NCBI GenBank assembly: GCA_026418625.1
Contig: JAOABA010000033.1
Location: 1 to 43,790, forward strand
Source: Candidatus Kapaibacterium sp.
Lineage (GTDB): Bacteria > Bacteroidota > Ignavibacteria > Kapaibacteriales > UBA2268
DNA: 43,790 bases
Direction: 5' to 3'
The notes under the pieces were generated by a model, which searched no databases, was not told the origin of the DNA, and saw only the letters and a program-made list of their open reading frames with translations. Made by a program: the position numbers and the translations under genes. Positions 27,572 through 36,936 of this stretch are shown here, piece by piece. The first letter of the stretch is position 1; each line of letters opens with the position of its first letter.

Positions 27572-30022
27572 TTAATTGGAGTCTGATATTTTGGAAATTA
27601 AGAAGTGAATAAAAAACAAAGCCATAAAACTAAAAATTGAAAAAATAACAACAATTAACCATTGATGGATGTCCATTATCATTACTTCATAGAAATCAGT
27701 AATAATATTGAATGGAAAAAAATTTAACTTTATAGCAGAGAACAATATAAAAATTAAAATCATTAAAATTGTATATACCAAATAATTTTTTCTGTTAATA
27801 AAATCCCTAAATGCTACTATGAAATAAAAATTTGCAATTGATGATAAAATAAAAATTGAAAACAAAATATAATCAGCTTCTATTGGTTTTATCATTAAGA
27901 ATCTATGACTAAAATAATTACTTAAGTAAATAAACAGCAGGGATGTCAATGAAGCTGATATAACTGTTATACTTACATCCTTCCAAAAATTAGAAACATC
28001 ATTAACTCTTTTATTTTTTAATGATACAAAGTAAGATGGCAAACCAATCGCTAAGGCACTTAAAAGAGAACTTCTACGGGGTGTCAATGGAAAAGGTAAC
28101 AAAAAAATCCAATTTAGCAGAACCATCAAAAAAACACTGAAATTTTTTATCAAATAGAATAGAACTATAAAAGTTACTGTGTTGATTATCCTATTTCCTT
28201 CCTTAAAAATATCGGGCAACAAAGAAAACTTATTCTTAAGCAAGATAATATCAGATACCTCTTTTGTAGCAGTAACTCCAGAATCCATCGCAATACCTAA
28301 GTCCGCTTCTTTGATAGCTGGAAGGTCATTAAGTCCATCCCCGATAAAACAAATTTGCTTTTTGGTTTGCTTTAAGATTTTTACTATCCTTAACTTCTGG
28401 GAAGGTGTGAGTCTTGCAAAAAAATCATAAGATGTTACAATTTCTAAAGTTTCATCATCACTTATACTTTTAAGATTGTTGCCATCAAAAATATCTTCTC
28501 TTTTTGCACACAGTCCAACTTCTTTAAGCACTGAAAACGTTGCATCAATACTATCACCAGTCAAAATTTTAATTTCCTTGTTAATTTGCTTTAAATCCGT
28601 TAGCGTTGATTCGATATCTTCCCTAACTTCATCCTTCAATGAAATAATGCCCATTGGCTTCAAGTTTGGATGCTTAAAAATTTTATTTTGAATTTTTTCA
28701 TATTCATAATTTGGGATATAACAGAATAGTAAGTTTCTGTAACCCGTTATATTTTCATTATCACAAAGGGTGTTCAATCTATATTGAGATCTTTGGTCGA
28801 GCTTTTCAATAATTGTTTCAAATGAACCAAGAATATAAAGGTGATTAGTATCATTTTTTTTCTGCAAAACAACACTATATTTTAGTTCAGAGTCAAAAGG
28901 AATCTGGTCAAGCAATAGCAAGTTATTTTCTGAGTTAAATGAGCTAAAAACCCCGATGGTTGAATTTTTATGTAATGATAACTGATAAAAATCACCCAAA
29001 TATCTTTTTAATAAATCAATACCTGTATTTTCATCAATACTTATTATTTTATGAATAAGAATCTTATTTTTTGTAATCGTTCCTGTTTTATCAAGACAAA
29101 TAATATCAACTGTTGAAAAGGAATCTATAGCATTTAGTTTTTGAATGATTGCACCAATTTTTGAAATATTATAAATACCAATTACAATTGTAAAGGTGGT
29201 AAAAAAAATTAAACCTTCTGGGATGAGGGTAAATGCAATAGTAGAAATTTTTCTAATACTTTCTATGTCAATTGACTCAGTCCTGCCAATTAAAACCCCT
29301 TCAATAAAAATTAAAACAAGTGTTATTAAAAAAGAAACTGTAAAAATCAGATTAATTTTATTCATTAGAGGGGATGTGTTTATTTTTATCTTTTTTGCAA
29401 ATTGTGTAATTGTATTGGTATAACTTTCTAAACCAACTTTCTTGACTTCAATATAAGCAAGCCCATTTACACAGTAACTGCCTGAAAGCAAATCATCATT
29501 GTCAAATTTAGCTATTGGAAGTGATTCTCCAGTTATCAAAGACTCGTCAACTTCAAATTTCATTGATTTAATAACCTTAGAGTCAACTGGGATTTGATCT
29601 CCTTTAGTAATTAAGATAATATCATTTAAAACAATAGAAGAAATATCTATTTCGAGAACTTTTGAATCACGAACAACTTTTACTTTCTTGTTTTTTAATA
29701 ATTCAATTTTTTTGAGAGCTCTAACTGATTTGATTTTCTGATATATCGAAAAAGAAATATTTATTCCGATAACGACTAGAATGCCAACAGAATCAAGCAG
29801 AAGTCTTTCATCCTGCTTAGTAAAGTAAAAATAGAATAAGAATGAAATAATTAAAAAGTTGATCAGGTTAAATAGCGTAAATGTATTTTCAATAACGATT
29901 TGGAAGTAATTTACGTATCCGTTTGTTTTTTTTGTTTGATTTGTTAGATTTTTGGATTCTCGCTCTTTTACTTCATCCTCACTAAGTCCCTTAATGTGAG
30001 ATGGAACCAAATCAAGCAACAT
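27572..30022 (-). CDS. P-type ATPase, CtpE-like
   Basis: This 816-residue cation pump has the actuator motif DESLITGES, the phosphorylation site D311-KTGTIT and the hinge IGDGLNDLPAIKEADLGIAM. The membrane segment before the phosphorylation site has LIPEGL, and the C-terminal part has FPLTPRRSSLLSALAIGLPSYF; this pairing resembles the CtpE-like group, one member of which imports Ca2+. No N-terminal heavy-metal CxxC domain is present, which argues against copper or cadmium. About ten membrane segments are visible. Ion specificity is inferred. Its start overlaps the upstream small gene by 11 nt. Confidence 0.85.
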   Translation of the reverse strand: MLLDLVPSHIKGLSEDEVKERESKNLTNQTKKTNGYVNYFQIVIENTFTLFNLINFLIISFLFYFYFTKQDERLLLDSVGILVVIGINISFSIYQKIKSVRALKKIELLKNKKVKVVRDSKVLEIDISSIVLNDIILITKGDQIPVDSKVIKSMKFEVDESLITGESLPIAKFDNDDLLSGSYCVNGLAYIEVKKVGLESYTNTITQFAKKIKINTSPLMNKINLIFTVSFLITLVLIFIEGVLIGRTESIDIESIRKISTIAFTLIPEGLIFFTTFTIVIGIYNISKIGAIIQKLNAIDSFSTVDIICLDKTGTITKNKILIHKIISIDENTGIDLLKRYLGDFYQLSLHKNSTIGVFSSFNSENNLLLLDQIPFDSELKYSVVLQKKNDTNHLYILGSFETIIEKLDQRSQYRLNTLCDNENITGYRNLLFCYIPNYEYEKIQNKIFKHPNLKPMGIISLKDEVREDIESTLTDLKQINKEIKILTGDSIDATFSVLKEVGLCAKREDIFDGNNLKSISDDETLEIVTSYDFFARLTPSQKLRIVKILKQTKKQICFIGDGLNDLPAIKEADLGIAMDSGVTATKEVSDIILLKNKFSLLPDIFKEGNRIINTVTFIVLFYLIKNFSVFLMVLLNWIFLLPFPLTPRRSSLLSALAIGLPSYFVSLKNKRVNDVSNFWKDVSITVISASLTSLLFIYLSNYFSHRFLMIKPIEADYILFSIFILSSIANFYFIVAFRDFINRKNYLVYTILMILIFILFSAIKLNFFPFNIITDFYEVMIMDIHQWLIVVIFSIFSFMALFFIHFLISKISDSN

Positions 30023-30608
30023 AGGTCTCTTTATAAACTTGTAATGATTTTTTTGGTATGTCCAAAATTTCGTGGTTTGTCATCTTAGATAGTAAAAATC
30101 TAAATTTTTGTTTGTTTTGAAGTAATTCATAGGCACTTATATAAATTACTTTAAAATCGTTTAGTCTAACAAACGATAACCTTTTATAAGAAATTGATAA
30201 CAATATGCTTGATTCAATTATGTTGAAAAATGTTAATAAAGACTCATAAAGATTCAAATCTCTAATATGAAAACCAAATTTTAGGACCGAAGATTCCTTT
30301 AAAAAATAAAGGTTTCCTTTGATTGTAGCTTTTGGATTGATTAATCCGGCTTCTATTTTTTCGCACAAGTTTAATAATCCTTGCGTTAAATATATCATCT
30401 GTAACTTTGGATTAATTTTTTGCATTTTAAAAAAATCCCAGCTTGTGCCAAGATGAATCTCATATAATTTTGGAGTTAATGATATTGTAAAGAACATTGG
30501 TGAGTGATATTGATAAAAACCTATTTTTTTGAAAAAAGGTGTTGTTAAAAATCGGAGCCCTCTCCACAAAAGCAAAATAGAAATAATAACAACTAAAACA
30601 TATAACAT
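30012..30608 (-). CDS. Hypothetical membrane-anchored protein coupled to the P-type ATPase
   Basis: I do not recognise this 198-residue protein. An N-terminal hydrophobic segment (MLYVLVVIISILLLWRGLRF) should anchor it, followed by a mixed basic domain with several hydrophobic helices but no clear further membrane span. Its last codons overlap the ATPase start by 11 nt, so the two are translationally coupled. A regulatory or assembly partner of the pump is the simplest inference. No Shine-Dalgarno precedes its ATG. Confidence 0.65.
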   Translation of the reverse strand: MLYVLVVIISILLLWRGLRFLTTPFFKKIGFYQYHSPMFFTISLTPKLYEIHLGTSWDFFKMQKINPKLQMIYLTQGLLNLCEKIEAGLINPKATIKGNLYFLKESSVLKFGFHIRDLNLYESLLTFFNIIESSILLSISYKRLSFVRLNDFKVIYISAYELLQNKQKFRFLLSKMTNHEILDIPKKSLQVYKETYVA

Positions 30609-30720
30609 AAATTGATATTATTTGATTAATAATTATTCAAAAATACCAGTGAAATGTTATTTAGCTGTTAATTAATAATAAATGATTTGTTGATGTTAAT
30701 AATTAGTTATAAATAAAAAA

Positions 30721-30747
30721 AAGCAGGCTTTCGAAAAAAGCCTGCTT
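30721..30747 (-). terminator. Intrinsic terminator of gdhA
   Basis: AAGCAGGCTTT (30721-30731) and AAAGCCTGCTT (30737-30747) form a perfect 11-bp stem with a 5-nt loop. On the minus strand it is followed by a T-run (A-run at 30714-30720 on plus). It lies 19 nt after the glutamate dehydrogenase stop. Confidence 0.9.
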
Positions 30748-30766
30748 TCAATTAAAAAAAATAATT

Positions 30767-32053
30767 TTATACCCAGCCACGCATTTTGACTGCTTCGGCA
30801 ACTCTTGAAATCGAAATCATATAAGCGGCATCTCGCATATAAACATTCTTTTCTTGAGCTAATTCATAAACTGCGTGATAAGCGTTTGTCATCTTGGAGT
30901 CGAGCTTTTCAAGCACTTCCTCTTTACTCCAGAAGTAATTCATATTACATTGAACCTGCTCGAAATAAGAACAAGTAACTCCACCTGCATTAGCAAGAAA
31001 GTCAGGAATCATATGAATATTCTTTGCTTTGATTATTTCGTCTGCTTCAGGTGTTGTAGGTCCATTAGCTCCTTCAACAATAACTTTCACCGTTGATGCA
31101 ATAAGTGGAGCAGTTTCTGCATTAATCTGATTTTCAATGGCTGCAGGAACTAAAATATCAACTTCTTGCTTAATCCAGTCAATACCATCAAGAATTTCAT
31201 AACCTAAATCAGCAGCTTTGGCTTTATCAATCTCACCAAATTTATTTGTTATACCAAGTAATTCTTTCAAATTTAAACCATCTTTCTTTTTGTATGTTAT
31301 AGATCTTTTTTCTTGATTATCCCAGCAAGAAACACAAATTGCTTTACCACCAAGTTGAGTATAAAGTTCAATAGCATACTGACTAACATTTCCAAATCCT
31401 TGGAATGAAGCTGTAGTATTTTTAATATCAATACCTAATTTTTTCAGTGATTCTCTGAGGCAATAAATAACTCCATAACCTGTCGCTTCGGTTCTACCTA
31501 ATGAGCCACCAATACCTATAGGCTTTCCAGTAATGACGCCGGGTGCTTTGATTCCTGTTATTTTTTCATATTCATCCATCATCCAAATCATATGTTGTGG
31601 TGAGGTCATAACATCAGGAGCGGGAACATCTTGCAATGGACCAATATTTCTTGCAACTTGTCTAATCCAACCACGGCAAATGGCTTCTTGCTCTCTCATT
31701 GATAAATTTCTTGGGTCACAAACAACACCACCTTTTCCACCACCTAATGGAATATCAACGCAAGCAGTTTTCCAAGTCATCCACATTGCTAATGCTCTGA
31801 CTGTGTCAACTGTTTCTTGAGGATGGAACCTAATACCACCTTTTGATGGACCTCTTGCATCGCTATGTTGTACTCTGAAACCTCTGAATACTTTGTAAGA
31901 GCCATCATCCATTCTGATAGGAATGTTAAAATGATATTCTCTATCAGGATTTCTTAAAAAGTCTTTTGTTGCTTGGTCTAAACCAAGTTTTTCTGCAACA
32001 GCATCAAACTGTTGTTGAGCCATATGAAACGGATTAAATGATTCACTAGACAT
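30767..32053 (-). CDS. gdhA: Glutamate dehydrogenase
   Basis: This 428-residue Glu/Leu/Phe/Val dehydrogenase interconverts glutamate and 2-oxoglutarate plus ammonia. Motifs are FRVQHSDARGPSKGGIRFHP, the active-site lysine loop DIPLGGGKGGV, QDVPAPDVMT, the dinucleotide-binding FQGFGNVSQYAIEL and VEGANGPTTPEAD. Length and sequence suit the hexameric catabolic or dual-cofactor type. GGAG stands upstream of the ATG. It is monocistronic, with a strong terminator. It fits the amino-acid-centred metabolism suggested by hutH, ptb-buk and pta-ackA. Confidence 0.96.
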   Translation of the reverse strand: MSSESFNPFHMAQQQFDAVAEKLGLDQATKDFLRNPDREYHFNIPIRMDDGSYKVFRGFRVQHSDARGPSKGGIRFHPQETVDTVRALAMWMTWKTACVDIPLGGGKGGVVCDPRNLSMREQEAICRGWIRQVARNIGPLQDVPAPDVMTSPQHMIWMMDEYEKITGIKAPGVITGKPIGIGGSLGRTEATGYGVIYCLRESLKKLGIDIKNTTASFQGFGNVSQYAIELYTQLGGKAICVSCWDNQEKRSITYKKKDGLNLKELLGITNKFGEIDKAKAADLGYEILDGIDWIKQEVDILVPAAIENQINAETAPLIASTVKVIVEGANGPTTPEADEIIKAKNIHMIPDFLANAGGVTCSYFEQVQCNMNYFWSKEEVLEKLDSKMTNAYHAVYELAQEKNVYMRDAAYMISISRVAEAVKMRGWV

Positions 32054-32269
32054 AAAAAATCTCCAAAATTATTCTAAAATTAAAAACTCTTTTAAAATTA
32101 AAAGTTTATTCAAATGCAATTTAAGAAATAACCTATTTGCTATATCATTTTTATAAATTTTAAAAAAAAGTTAATTTTTTTTTAATATTTACAATGTTGT
32201 TTTATTAATTATTATGTAACTTTTTTTCCCGAAGTTTGTTATTATTTTTTCAAACAATTAGGATAAAAA

Positions 32270-33523
32270 ATGAGAAAATTAATTCTTTTATTGTCCTGCT
32301 TTTTAATTATCACACTCTTATCAGGGTGTTGCACCACTCGTGTTCAAAGATATAGTGGCAAAGTATATATTCCTATTTATAAAGACTTAAAAGAAGTCCG
32401 TAACGAATTTCGAAATGAAAGTCCAAGAGAATTAGAAAATCCCGGAAAAATTTATGTCTATGGATCTTATTTGTTCATTAACGAATTGAAAAAAGGTATT
32501 CATATCATTGATAATTCCAATCCATCAAATCCAAAATTTATTAATTTCATCAATATTCCCGGAAATGGTGACATTGCCGTGAAAGGTGATGTTCTCTATG
32601 CTGATAGTTATATTGATTTATTAGCCATTGACATTACAAATCCAAAAAATGTTAGACTATTAAAAAGAGTTGAAGGAATTTTTCCTAATCCTCTTACATC
32701 AGATCAGTCATATTTAGACCCCGAAAAGGGACTTCTTGTTGATTTTATCGTTCGAGACACTGTCTATGAATATGTTTATGAAGATTGCTGGGATTCATAT
32801 TCTAATCCCATAATGGAAAGCGATGGAAGGAAAGGTTCCGGCAGCACTCAAGGACCAGGTACACCATCCGGCATTGGTGGTTCAATGGCAAGATTTACAA
32901 TTTATCAGAATTACTTATACGCTGTTGACCATAATAACTTACAAACCTTTGACATTTCCACTCCTTCCAACCCCTTGGTATGGGCTAAAATTAATATTGG
33001 TTGGGAAATAGAAACTATCTTTCCATTTAAAGATAAACTCTTTATTGGATCAACGACAGGTATGTTTATATTTGATAATTCCGTTCCTTGGAATCCAAAA
33101 CAGGTTGGGCAGTTTTCTCACGCTCGTGGATGTGATCCAGTTGTAGCAAATGATTCATTAGCTTTTGTAACCTTAAGATCGGGAACAAGATGTGCCGGCA
33201 ACCAGAACCAGCTTGATATCCTCGATATCAAGGACTTATTCAGACCTCAACTTATTGCGTCATACCCAATGCAGGAACCTGCGGGCTTGGGCATTGATGA
33301 AAATGTCCTATTTATTTGTGATGGAAAAGCAGGTTTAAAAGTTTTTGATTTTACTAAACCAAAAGAGTTAAAACTTTTAAGCTGGCAATCTGATTTCAAC
33401 ACTTATGATATAATTCCTTTGGGATCCTATGCTATAGTTATCGGAAGTGATGGTTTATATCAATTTGATTATAAAAATCCTGAAAAATTAGTGCTCTTAA
33501 GTAAGATTTCTGTTAAAAAATAA
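32270..33523 (+). CDS. LVIVD-repeat lipoprotein
   Basis: This 417-residue protein has a lipoprotein signal peptide with lipobox LLSGC, making C20 or so the lipidated residue, followed by a second Cys. The body consists of LVIVD-type repeats forming a beta-propeller: IYVYGSYLFINELKKGIHII, VLYADSYIDLLAIDIT, NYLYAVDHNNLQTFDIS, KLFIGSTTGMFIFDNS, LAFVTLRSGTRC, LDILDIKDLFRP and VLFICDGKAGLKVFDFT. Such propellers sit on the outer membrane; their ligands are mostly unknown. AGGA precedes the ATG by about 8 nt. A terminator follows. Confidence 0.85.
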   Translation: MRKLILLLSCFLIITLLSGCCTTRVQRYSGKVYIPIYKDLKEVRNEFRNESPRELENPGKIYVYGSYLFINELKKGIHIIDNSNPSNPKFINFINIPGNGDIAVKGDVLYADSYIDLLAIDITNPKNVRLLKRVEGIFPNPLTSDQSYLDPEKGLLVDFIVRDTVYEYVYEDCWDSYSNPIMESDGRKGSGSTQGPGTPSGIGGSMARFTIYQNYLYAVDHNNLQTFDISTPSNPLVWAKINIGWEIETIFPFKDKLFIGSTTGMFIFDNSVPWNPKQVGQFSHARGCDPVVANDSLAFVTLRSGTRCAGNQNQLDILDIKDLFRPQLIASYPMQEPAGLGIDENVLFICDGKAGLKVFDFTKPKELKLLSWQSDFNTYDIIPLGSYAIVIGSDGLYQFDYKNPEKLVLLSKISVKK

Positions 33524-33551
33524 TTTCTCGCCCTGAAAAGCGAGATGACAG

Positions 33552-33589
33552 ACCCCCGAATGATTTTTCGCCTCCTTATCATCGGGGGT
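33552..33589 (+). terminator. Intrinsic terminator after the LVIVD lipoprotein
   Basis: ACCCCCGA (33552-33559) pairs with TCGGGGGT (33582-33589), with TGAT/ATCA extending the stem inward, followed by TTATTTTATTA. A smaller hairpin, TCTCGC/GCGAGA at 33526-33545, precedes it. The site lies between convergent genes. Confidence 0.8.
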
Positions 33590-33597
33590 TTATTTTA

Positions 33598-34710
33598 TTA
33601 CAATTGCTGCAACATCTTTTTAGCTCTTGGAATTTGATTGCTATTTGGATATTCATCAACAAATTTAGCATAAGATTTTTTTGCATCCTCGATTCTGCCT
33701 ATTCTCAAATATGATTCGGCAATCATTATTGTTGCATAGTCTTTTTTATATGAATCTCCTGATTTAACAACTTTTCTGAAATAATCAATGGCTTTGCTGT
33801 AATTACCAAGTCCGAAATAGCTCTCACCAAGCCAGTAATAAGTTTTTAATTTCTCTGAAGAATTCTTTTGATTATTTTCAAGTTTTGTCAGCTCTGCAAC
33901 AGCACTTTGGTAGTCTCTTTTCGCTAAAAAATCCATAGCCAATTCAAATTCCTGAGGGTTTGTTGTTTTCTGAGTGTTATTTGCCTTATTTATCTCAACA
34001 TTACTTTTATTATTGCTTGGTTTCTCTGTTGAAATGGAAATATTTTTCTTTGTATTTTCTTTTAAATTAGATTTTTTTGGTTCTGAGCGTTTCTGTTTGC
34101 TAGTATTCTCAGCTAAATCATTTGATGATTTTTCGCTTTCTTCGTCAGGATATAAATAAAACCCACTTTGATTATTTTCATAAACTTCATTTTTGGTCTC
34201 TTTATGCTTGCTATTTTCATCTCCATAAATGCCTGTTGCTGATTTTTGATTAAGGTTTGCAAGAATTGACCTAATGGTAACTTTAATATCTTCTATATCA
34301 TTTTTAATATTATCAATATCTCTTTCGAGGAATGTCAATTTATCGAGCATTTTATCTTGCTGTTCTGTGTAAATCTTCATTTGCTCTCTTAATGAAGGAA
34401 TTTTTCTCTGTGGATTGGTATTGAATTCTTCATTATTAGGATCTACTTCAGTATTTAAATTTTTATTTGATATATTATTACTCATTTTTTCAAAGAGTCG
34501 TTCAGCTTCTTGTAATTGGGTGCTTTTTTCATCCTTGACAACCTCTTTCTTTTTATTATCAACTTTAGAATTAGAGGTAAAAAATTGATTTCCGCTTCTA
34601 ACGCTATTCGGAATAGAACAAGATGTAAGAATCAAATTAAAAACAATGGTGGATAATATTAAACAAGATTTTATTATCATCCAAAAACTATTATGTAAGA
34701 TTTTTTTCAT
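33598..34710 (-). CDS. TPR lipoprotein, CpoB/YbgF-like
   Basis: This 370-residue protein begins with a lipoprotein signal peptide ending in the lipobox LILTSC. A charged linker and a coiled-coil region (about 85-150, EQQDKMLDKLTFLERDIDNI and beyond) come next, then a Lys/Asn/Ser-rich disordered stretch, and C-terminal tetratricopeptide repeats (from about 255) of the YbgF type: AMDFLAKRDYQSAVAELTKL, YYWLGESYFGLGNYSKAIDY and AESYLRIGRIEDAKKSYAKF. The order coiled coil then TPR matches the Tol-Pal associated CpoB, but no tol genes are nearby. The role in envelope maintenance is inferred. Confidence 0.8.
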   Translation of the reverse strand: MKKILHNSFWMIIKSCLILSTIVFNLILTSCSIPNSVRSGNQFFTSNSKVDNKKKEVVKDEKSTQLQEAERLFEKMSNNISNKNLNTEVDPNNEEFNTNPQRKIPSLREQMKIYTEQQDKMLDKLTFLERDIDNIKNDIEDIKVTIRSILANLNQKSATGIYGDENSKHKETKNEVYENNQSGFYLYPDEESEKSSNDLAENTSKQKRSEPKKSNLKENTKKNISISTEKPSNNKSNVEINKANNTQKTTNPQEFELAMDFLAKRDYQSAVAELTKLENNQKNSSEKLKTYYWLGESYFGLGNYSKAIDYFRKVVKSGDSYKKDYATIMIAESYLRIGRIEDAKKSYAKFVDEYPNSNQIPRAKKMLQQL

Positions 34711-34865
34711 ATAGCTTATTTATCAAGTAATTACAAAAATTATTCAATACAATTCATCTACATTACAATGTTCTTGCCAATTTTTTATGTTAATTTAAGT
34801 TCTTATTTTATCACCATTTTAATTAATTTGGATTTTGTTATTAATGTATAATCTTTGATAATAAA

Positions 34866-35987
34866 TTGAAAATACTAATTTTTAATTGGCAGGATATAAA
34901 AAATCCTTTTGGTGGTGGTGCTGAAGTTCATCTTCACGAAATTTTCAGCAGAATTGCAAAAATGGATAATGAAGTTTGGCTCTACTGCTGCAAAACACCT
35001 GAATTAGAATATTTTGAAGAAATTGACGGAATAAAGATCTTCAGAAACGGAAATAGAAATACGTTCAATTTCACAGTTAAATCAGCTTACTTAAATAAGT
35101 TTCGAAAAGAAAAATTCGATATAGTTATTGATGACATAAATAAAATTCCTTTCTATACTCCATTATACGTAAAAGAGCCACTATTAGCCATCAGCCATCA
35201 TTTTTTCGGAAAAAGTATTTTCAGGGAAGCTAATCCGATTAGTGCTTCTTATGTCTATTTCTCTGAAAAACTAATGGATTTTGTTTATAAAAAAACGCAA
35301 TTTGCTGTAGTTTCGCAAAGCACTATGGATGAGTTTATATCACGTGGCTATGATCCAAAAAATTTCTCGATTGTTCAGAATGCAATCACGCAAGAAAAAT
35401 TTCCGATGAAAGTTGCCAACAAATCAGAATTCCCTACAATTGCCTATTTCGGAAGATTAAAAAAATATAAAAGCATAGATCATTTGCTCTTTGCTTTTGC
35501 CAAAGTAGACAAAATTTTCCCAAATGCCAGACTTCATATTCTTGGTAAGGGTGATTTTATGCCGTCTCTACAAAAGTTAGCCGTTGAATTAAATATTTAT
35601 GACAAGACTAAGTTCTTCGGTTATGTCAGCGAAGCTGAAAAAATTGAACTTTTAAGTTCAGCTTGGGTTGTTGTTAATACTTCAATGAAGGAAGGCTGGG
35701 GAATTACCAATATTGAAGCAAATGCCTGCGGGACTCCTGTTATCTCTGCGAATGTTCCCGGATTAAAAGACTCCGTCAGCGAGGGTATCTCAGGTTTACT
35801 ATATGATTATGGTAACATTAACCAGCTTACCGAAAAACTTGAGGCAATCCTGAGCAATCAGCAACTTAGGAATAATCTATCTGAAGGATCAATTCAGTGG
35901 GCAAGTCTGTTTTCTTGGGACAATTCCGCAAAACTAATGCTCGAAAGATGCAAAGAAGTTATCGAGCTATATCACAAGAGAAAATAA
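34866..35987 (+). CDS. Glycosyltransferase family 4
   Basis: This 373-residue GT-B enzyme moves a sugar from a nucleotide donor to a glycan or lipid. The N-terminus has NPFGGGAEVHLHEIFSRIAK, the acceptor-domain glycine-rich loop. The C-terminal half has TIAYFGRLKKYKSIDHLL, ARLHILGKGDF, and the donor-binding stretch MKEGWGITNIEANACGTPVI containing the E-x7-E pattern. The start is TTG, since an in-frame stop lies 24 nt upstream and no ATG fits; there is no Shine-Dalgarno. It stands alone, not in a polysaccharide cluster. Confidence 0.88.
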   Translation: MKILIFNWQDIKNPFGGGAEVHLHEIFSRIAKMDNEVWLYCCKTPELEYFEEIDGIKIFRNGNRNTFNFTVKSAYLNKFRKEKFDIVIDDINKIPFYTPLYVKEPLLAISHHFFGKSIFREANPISASYVYFSEKLMDFVYKKTQFAVVSQSTMDEFISRGYDPKNFSIVQNAITQEKFPMKVANKSEFPTIAYFGRLKKYKSIDHLLFAFAKVDKIFPNARLHILGKGDFMPSLQKLAVELNIYDKTKFFGYVSEAEKIELLSSAWVVVNTSMKEGWGITNIEANACGTPVISANVPGLKDSVSEGISGLLYDYGNINQLTEKLEAILSNQQLRNNLSEGSIQWASLFSWDNSAKLMLERCKEVIELYHKRK

Positions 35988-36250
35988 TATTTTAAATTTA
36001 CTGGAAGTTTGAATTAATATTAAATCAAGCAGGAATGCTTGACTAAATGTTGGAACAATCATCATTTTTTAGTTAAAATGCATAATTTTTAAACTATAAG
36101 GTGATAAAAATGTGAACGGGAAATTGAGCTTTTTTGATAATATTCTCCAAAAACAAACATTATTTTCATTTTGAACGGATTTTTGAATTTTTTTTAATTA
36201 AATTTTCTATACTACAATTATAAGGAGGACAAGATTCCTGTATCTGGGGT

Positions 36251-36359
36251 TGTGCAAAAAGCAGCCATTCTAAGGCGAAAGCGAAGAATTTAATAAGCCA
36301 TAGAATTATAATGGACTCTTCACTCCGTTCAGAGTGACAAAAAACAATTTTTATTCACA
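36251..36359. mobile_element. MITE-like hairpin element, degraded copy 2
   Basis: The ends TGTGCAAAAA (36251) and TTTTTATTCACA (to 36359) and the internal ACTCTTCACTCCGTTCAGAG match copy 1 at 26297-26419. The left internal arm has decayed (CCATTCTAAGGCGAAAGCG). Its presence beside relic genes marks this region as a site of repeat accumulation. Confidence 0.65.
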
Positions 36360-36526
36360 TCTTCATACACAGGAATGAAAAGTTAGAAGGGTTTATTGAT
36401 GGAGGTATAGAAATTTGAATGTTGGATCTTAGATTTAGCACCAATTTTTCAAAGAACTCAATACAAAGATAGCCTGATAGTGCGGAAAAATTGAGTGAAT
36501 AGTTCAAGAAATAAATATGGATTTGA

Positions 36527-36679
36527 GAGAGTATGCAAATATTGAGCATTATTAACCCTACGGTAAACCGTAGCGTTGATGGAATTGGTGTAGATGAAAT
36601 CAGGCTTTATAATTTGATTGGTGATTATGTTTTATCAAGCGATTACAGAGGAACACACCCCTTTATCCCCTCTCAATAG
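36527..36679 (+). pseudogene. Relic of a T9SS sorting domain, copy 1
   Basis: The open frame reads ILSIINPTVNRSVDGIG then VDEIRLYNLIGDYVLSSDYRG, which matches the middle of the sorting domain of the intact protein ending at 39719 (DEINIYNILGECVLS). An upstream stop (36524) and loss of homology after 36652 show that only a fragment survives. The codons for INPTVNRSVD (36551-36580) are a 30-nt near-palindrome. Confidence 0.7.
36551..36580. repeat. In-frame 30-nt palindrome in relic 1
   Basis: The arms ATTAACCCTACGGTA and AACCGTAGCGTTGAT pair at 12 of 15 positions. The element is exactly ten codons and lies in the reading frame of the relic, in the loop between the first strands of the sorting domain. 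Confidence 0.75.
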
Positions 36680-36925
36680 GGGAGGATGTGAATTGGTGTT
36701 TGGCTGAAGCCAAATAGTGAATAGAAACAAGGGACCCAGACCGAGTGTCAGGGCTATTCATTAGCAATAAGGCGAAGAAAAGAATCTTTTTCTCCAGAGT
36801 CATTCCAGTGCAGACAGGAATTTCGTCAATCCACATAGACTCCTGCCGCCACAGGAGCGACATATTGGTGGGAGACTCCTGCCTTCGCAGGAGTGACGTT
36901 TCCCAACTCCCCTTGTTATTCCTGT
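36660..36925. repeat. Cluster of mixed palindromic repeats
   Basis: Several unrelated hairpins lie side by side: CCCCT/AGGGG around 36660-36682, TTTGGC-TGAA-GCCAAA near 36699-36714, GTCATTCCAGTGCAGACAGG near 36800, an imperfect CTCCTGCC/CAGGAG copy at 36839-36856, and ACTCCTGC-CTTC-GCAGGAGT at 36875-36894. The last is a perfect 8-bp stem of a type common in environmental bacterial genomes. Together they separate relic 1 from relic 2. Confidence 0.6.
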
Positions 36926-36936
36926 GCATACAGTAA

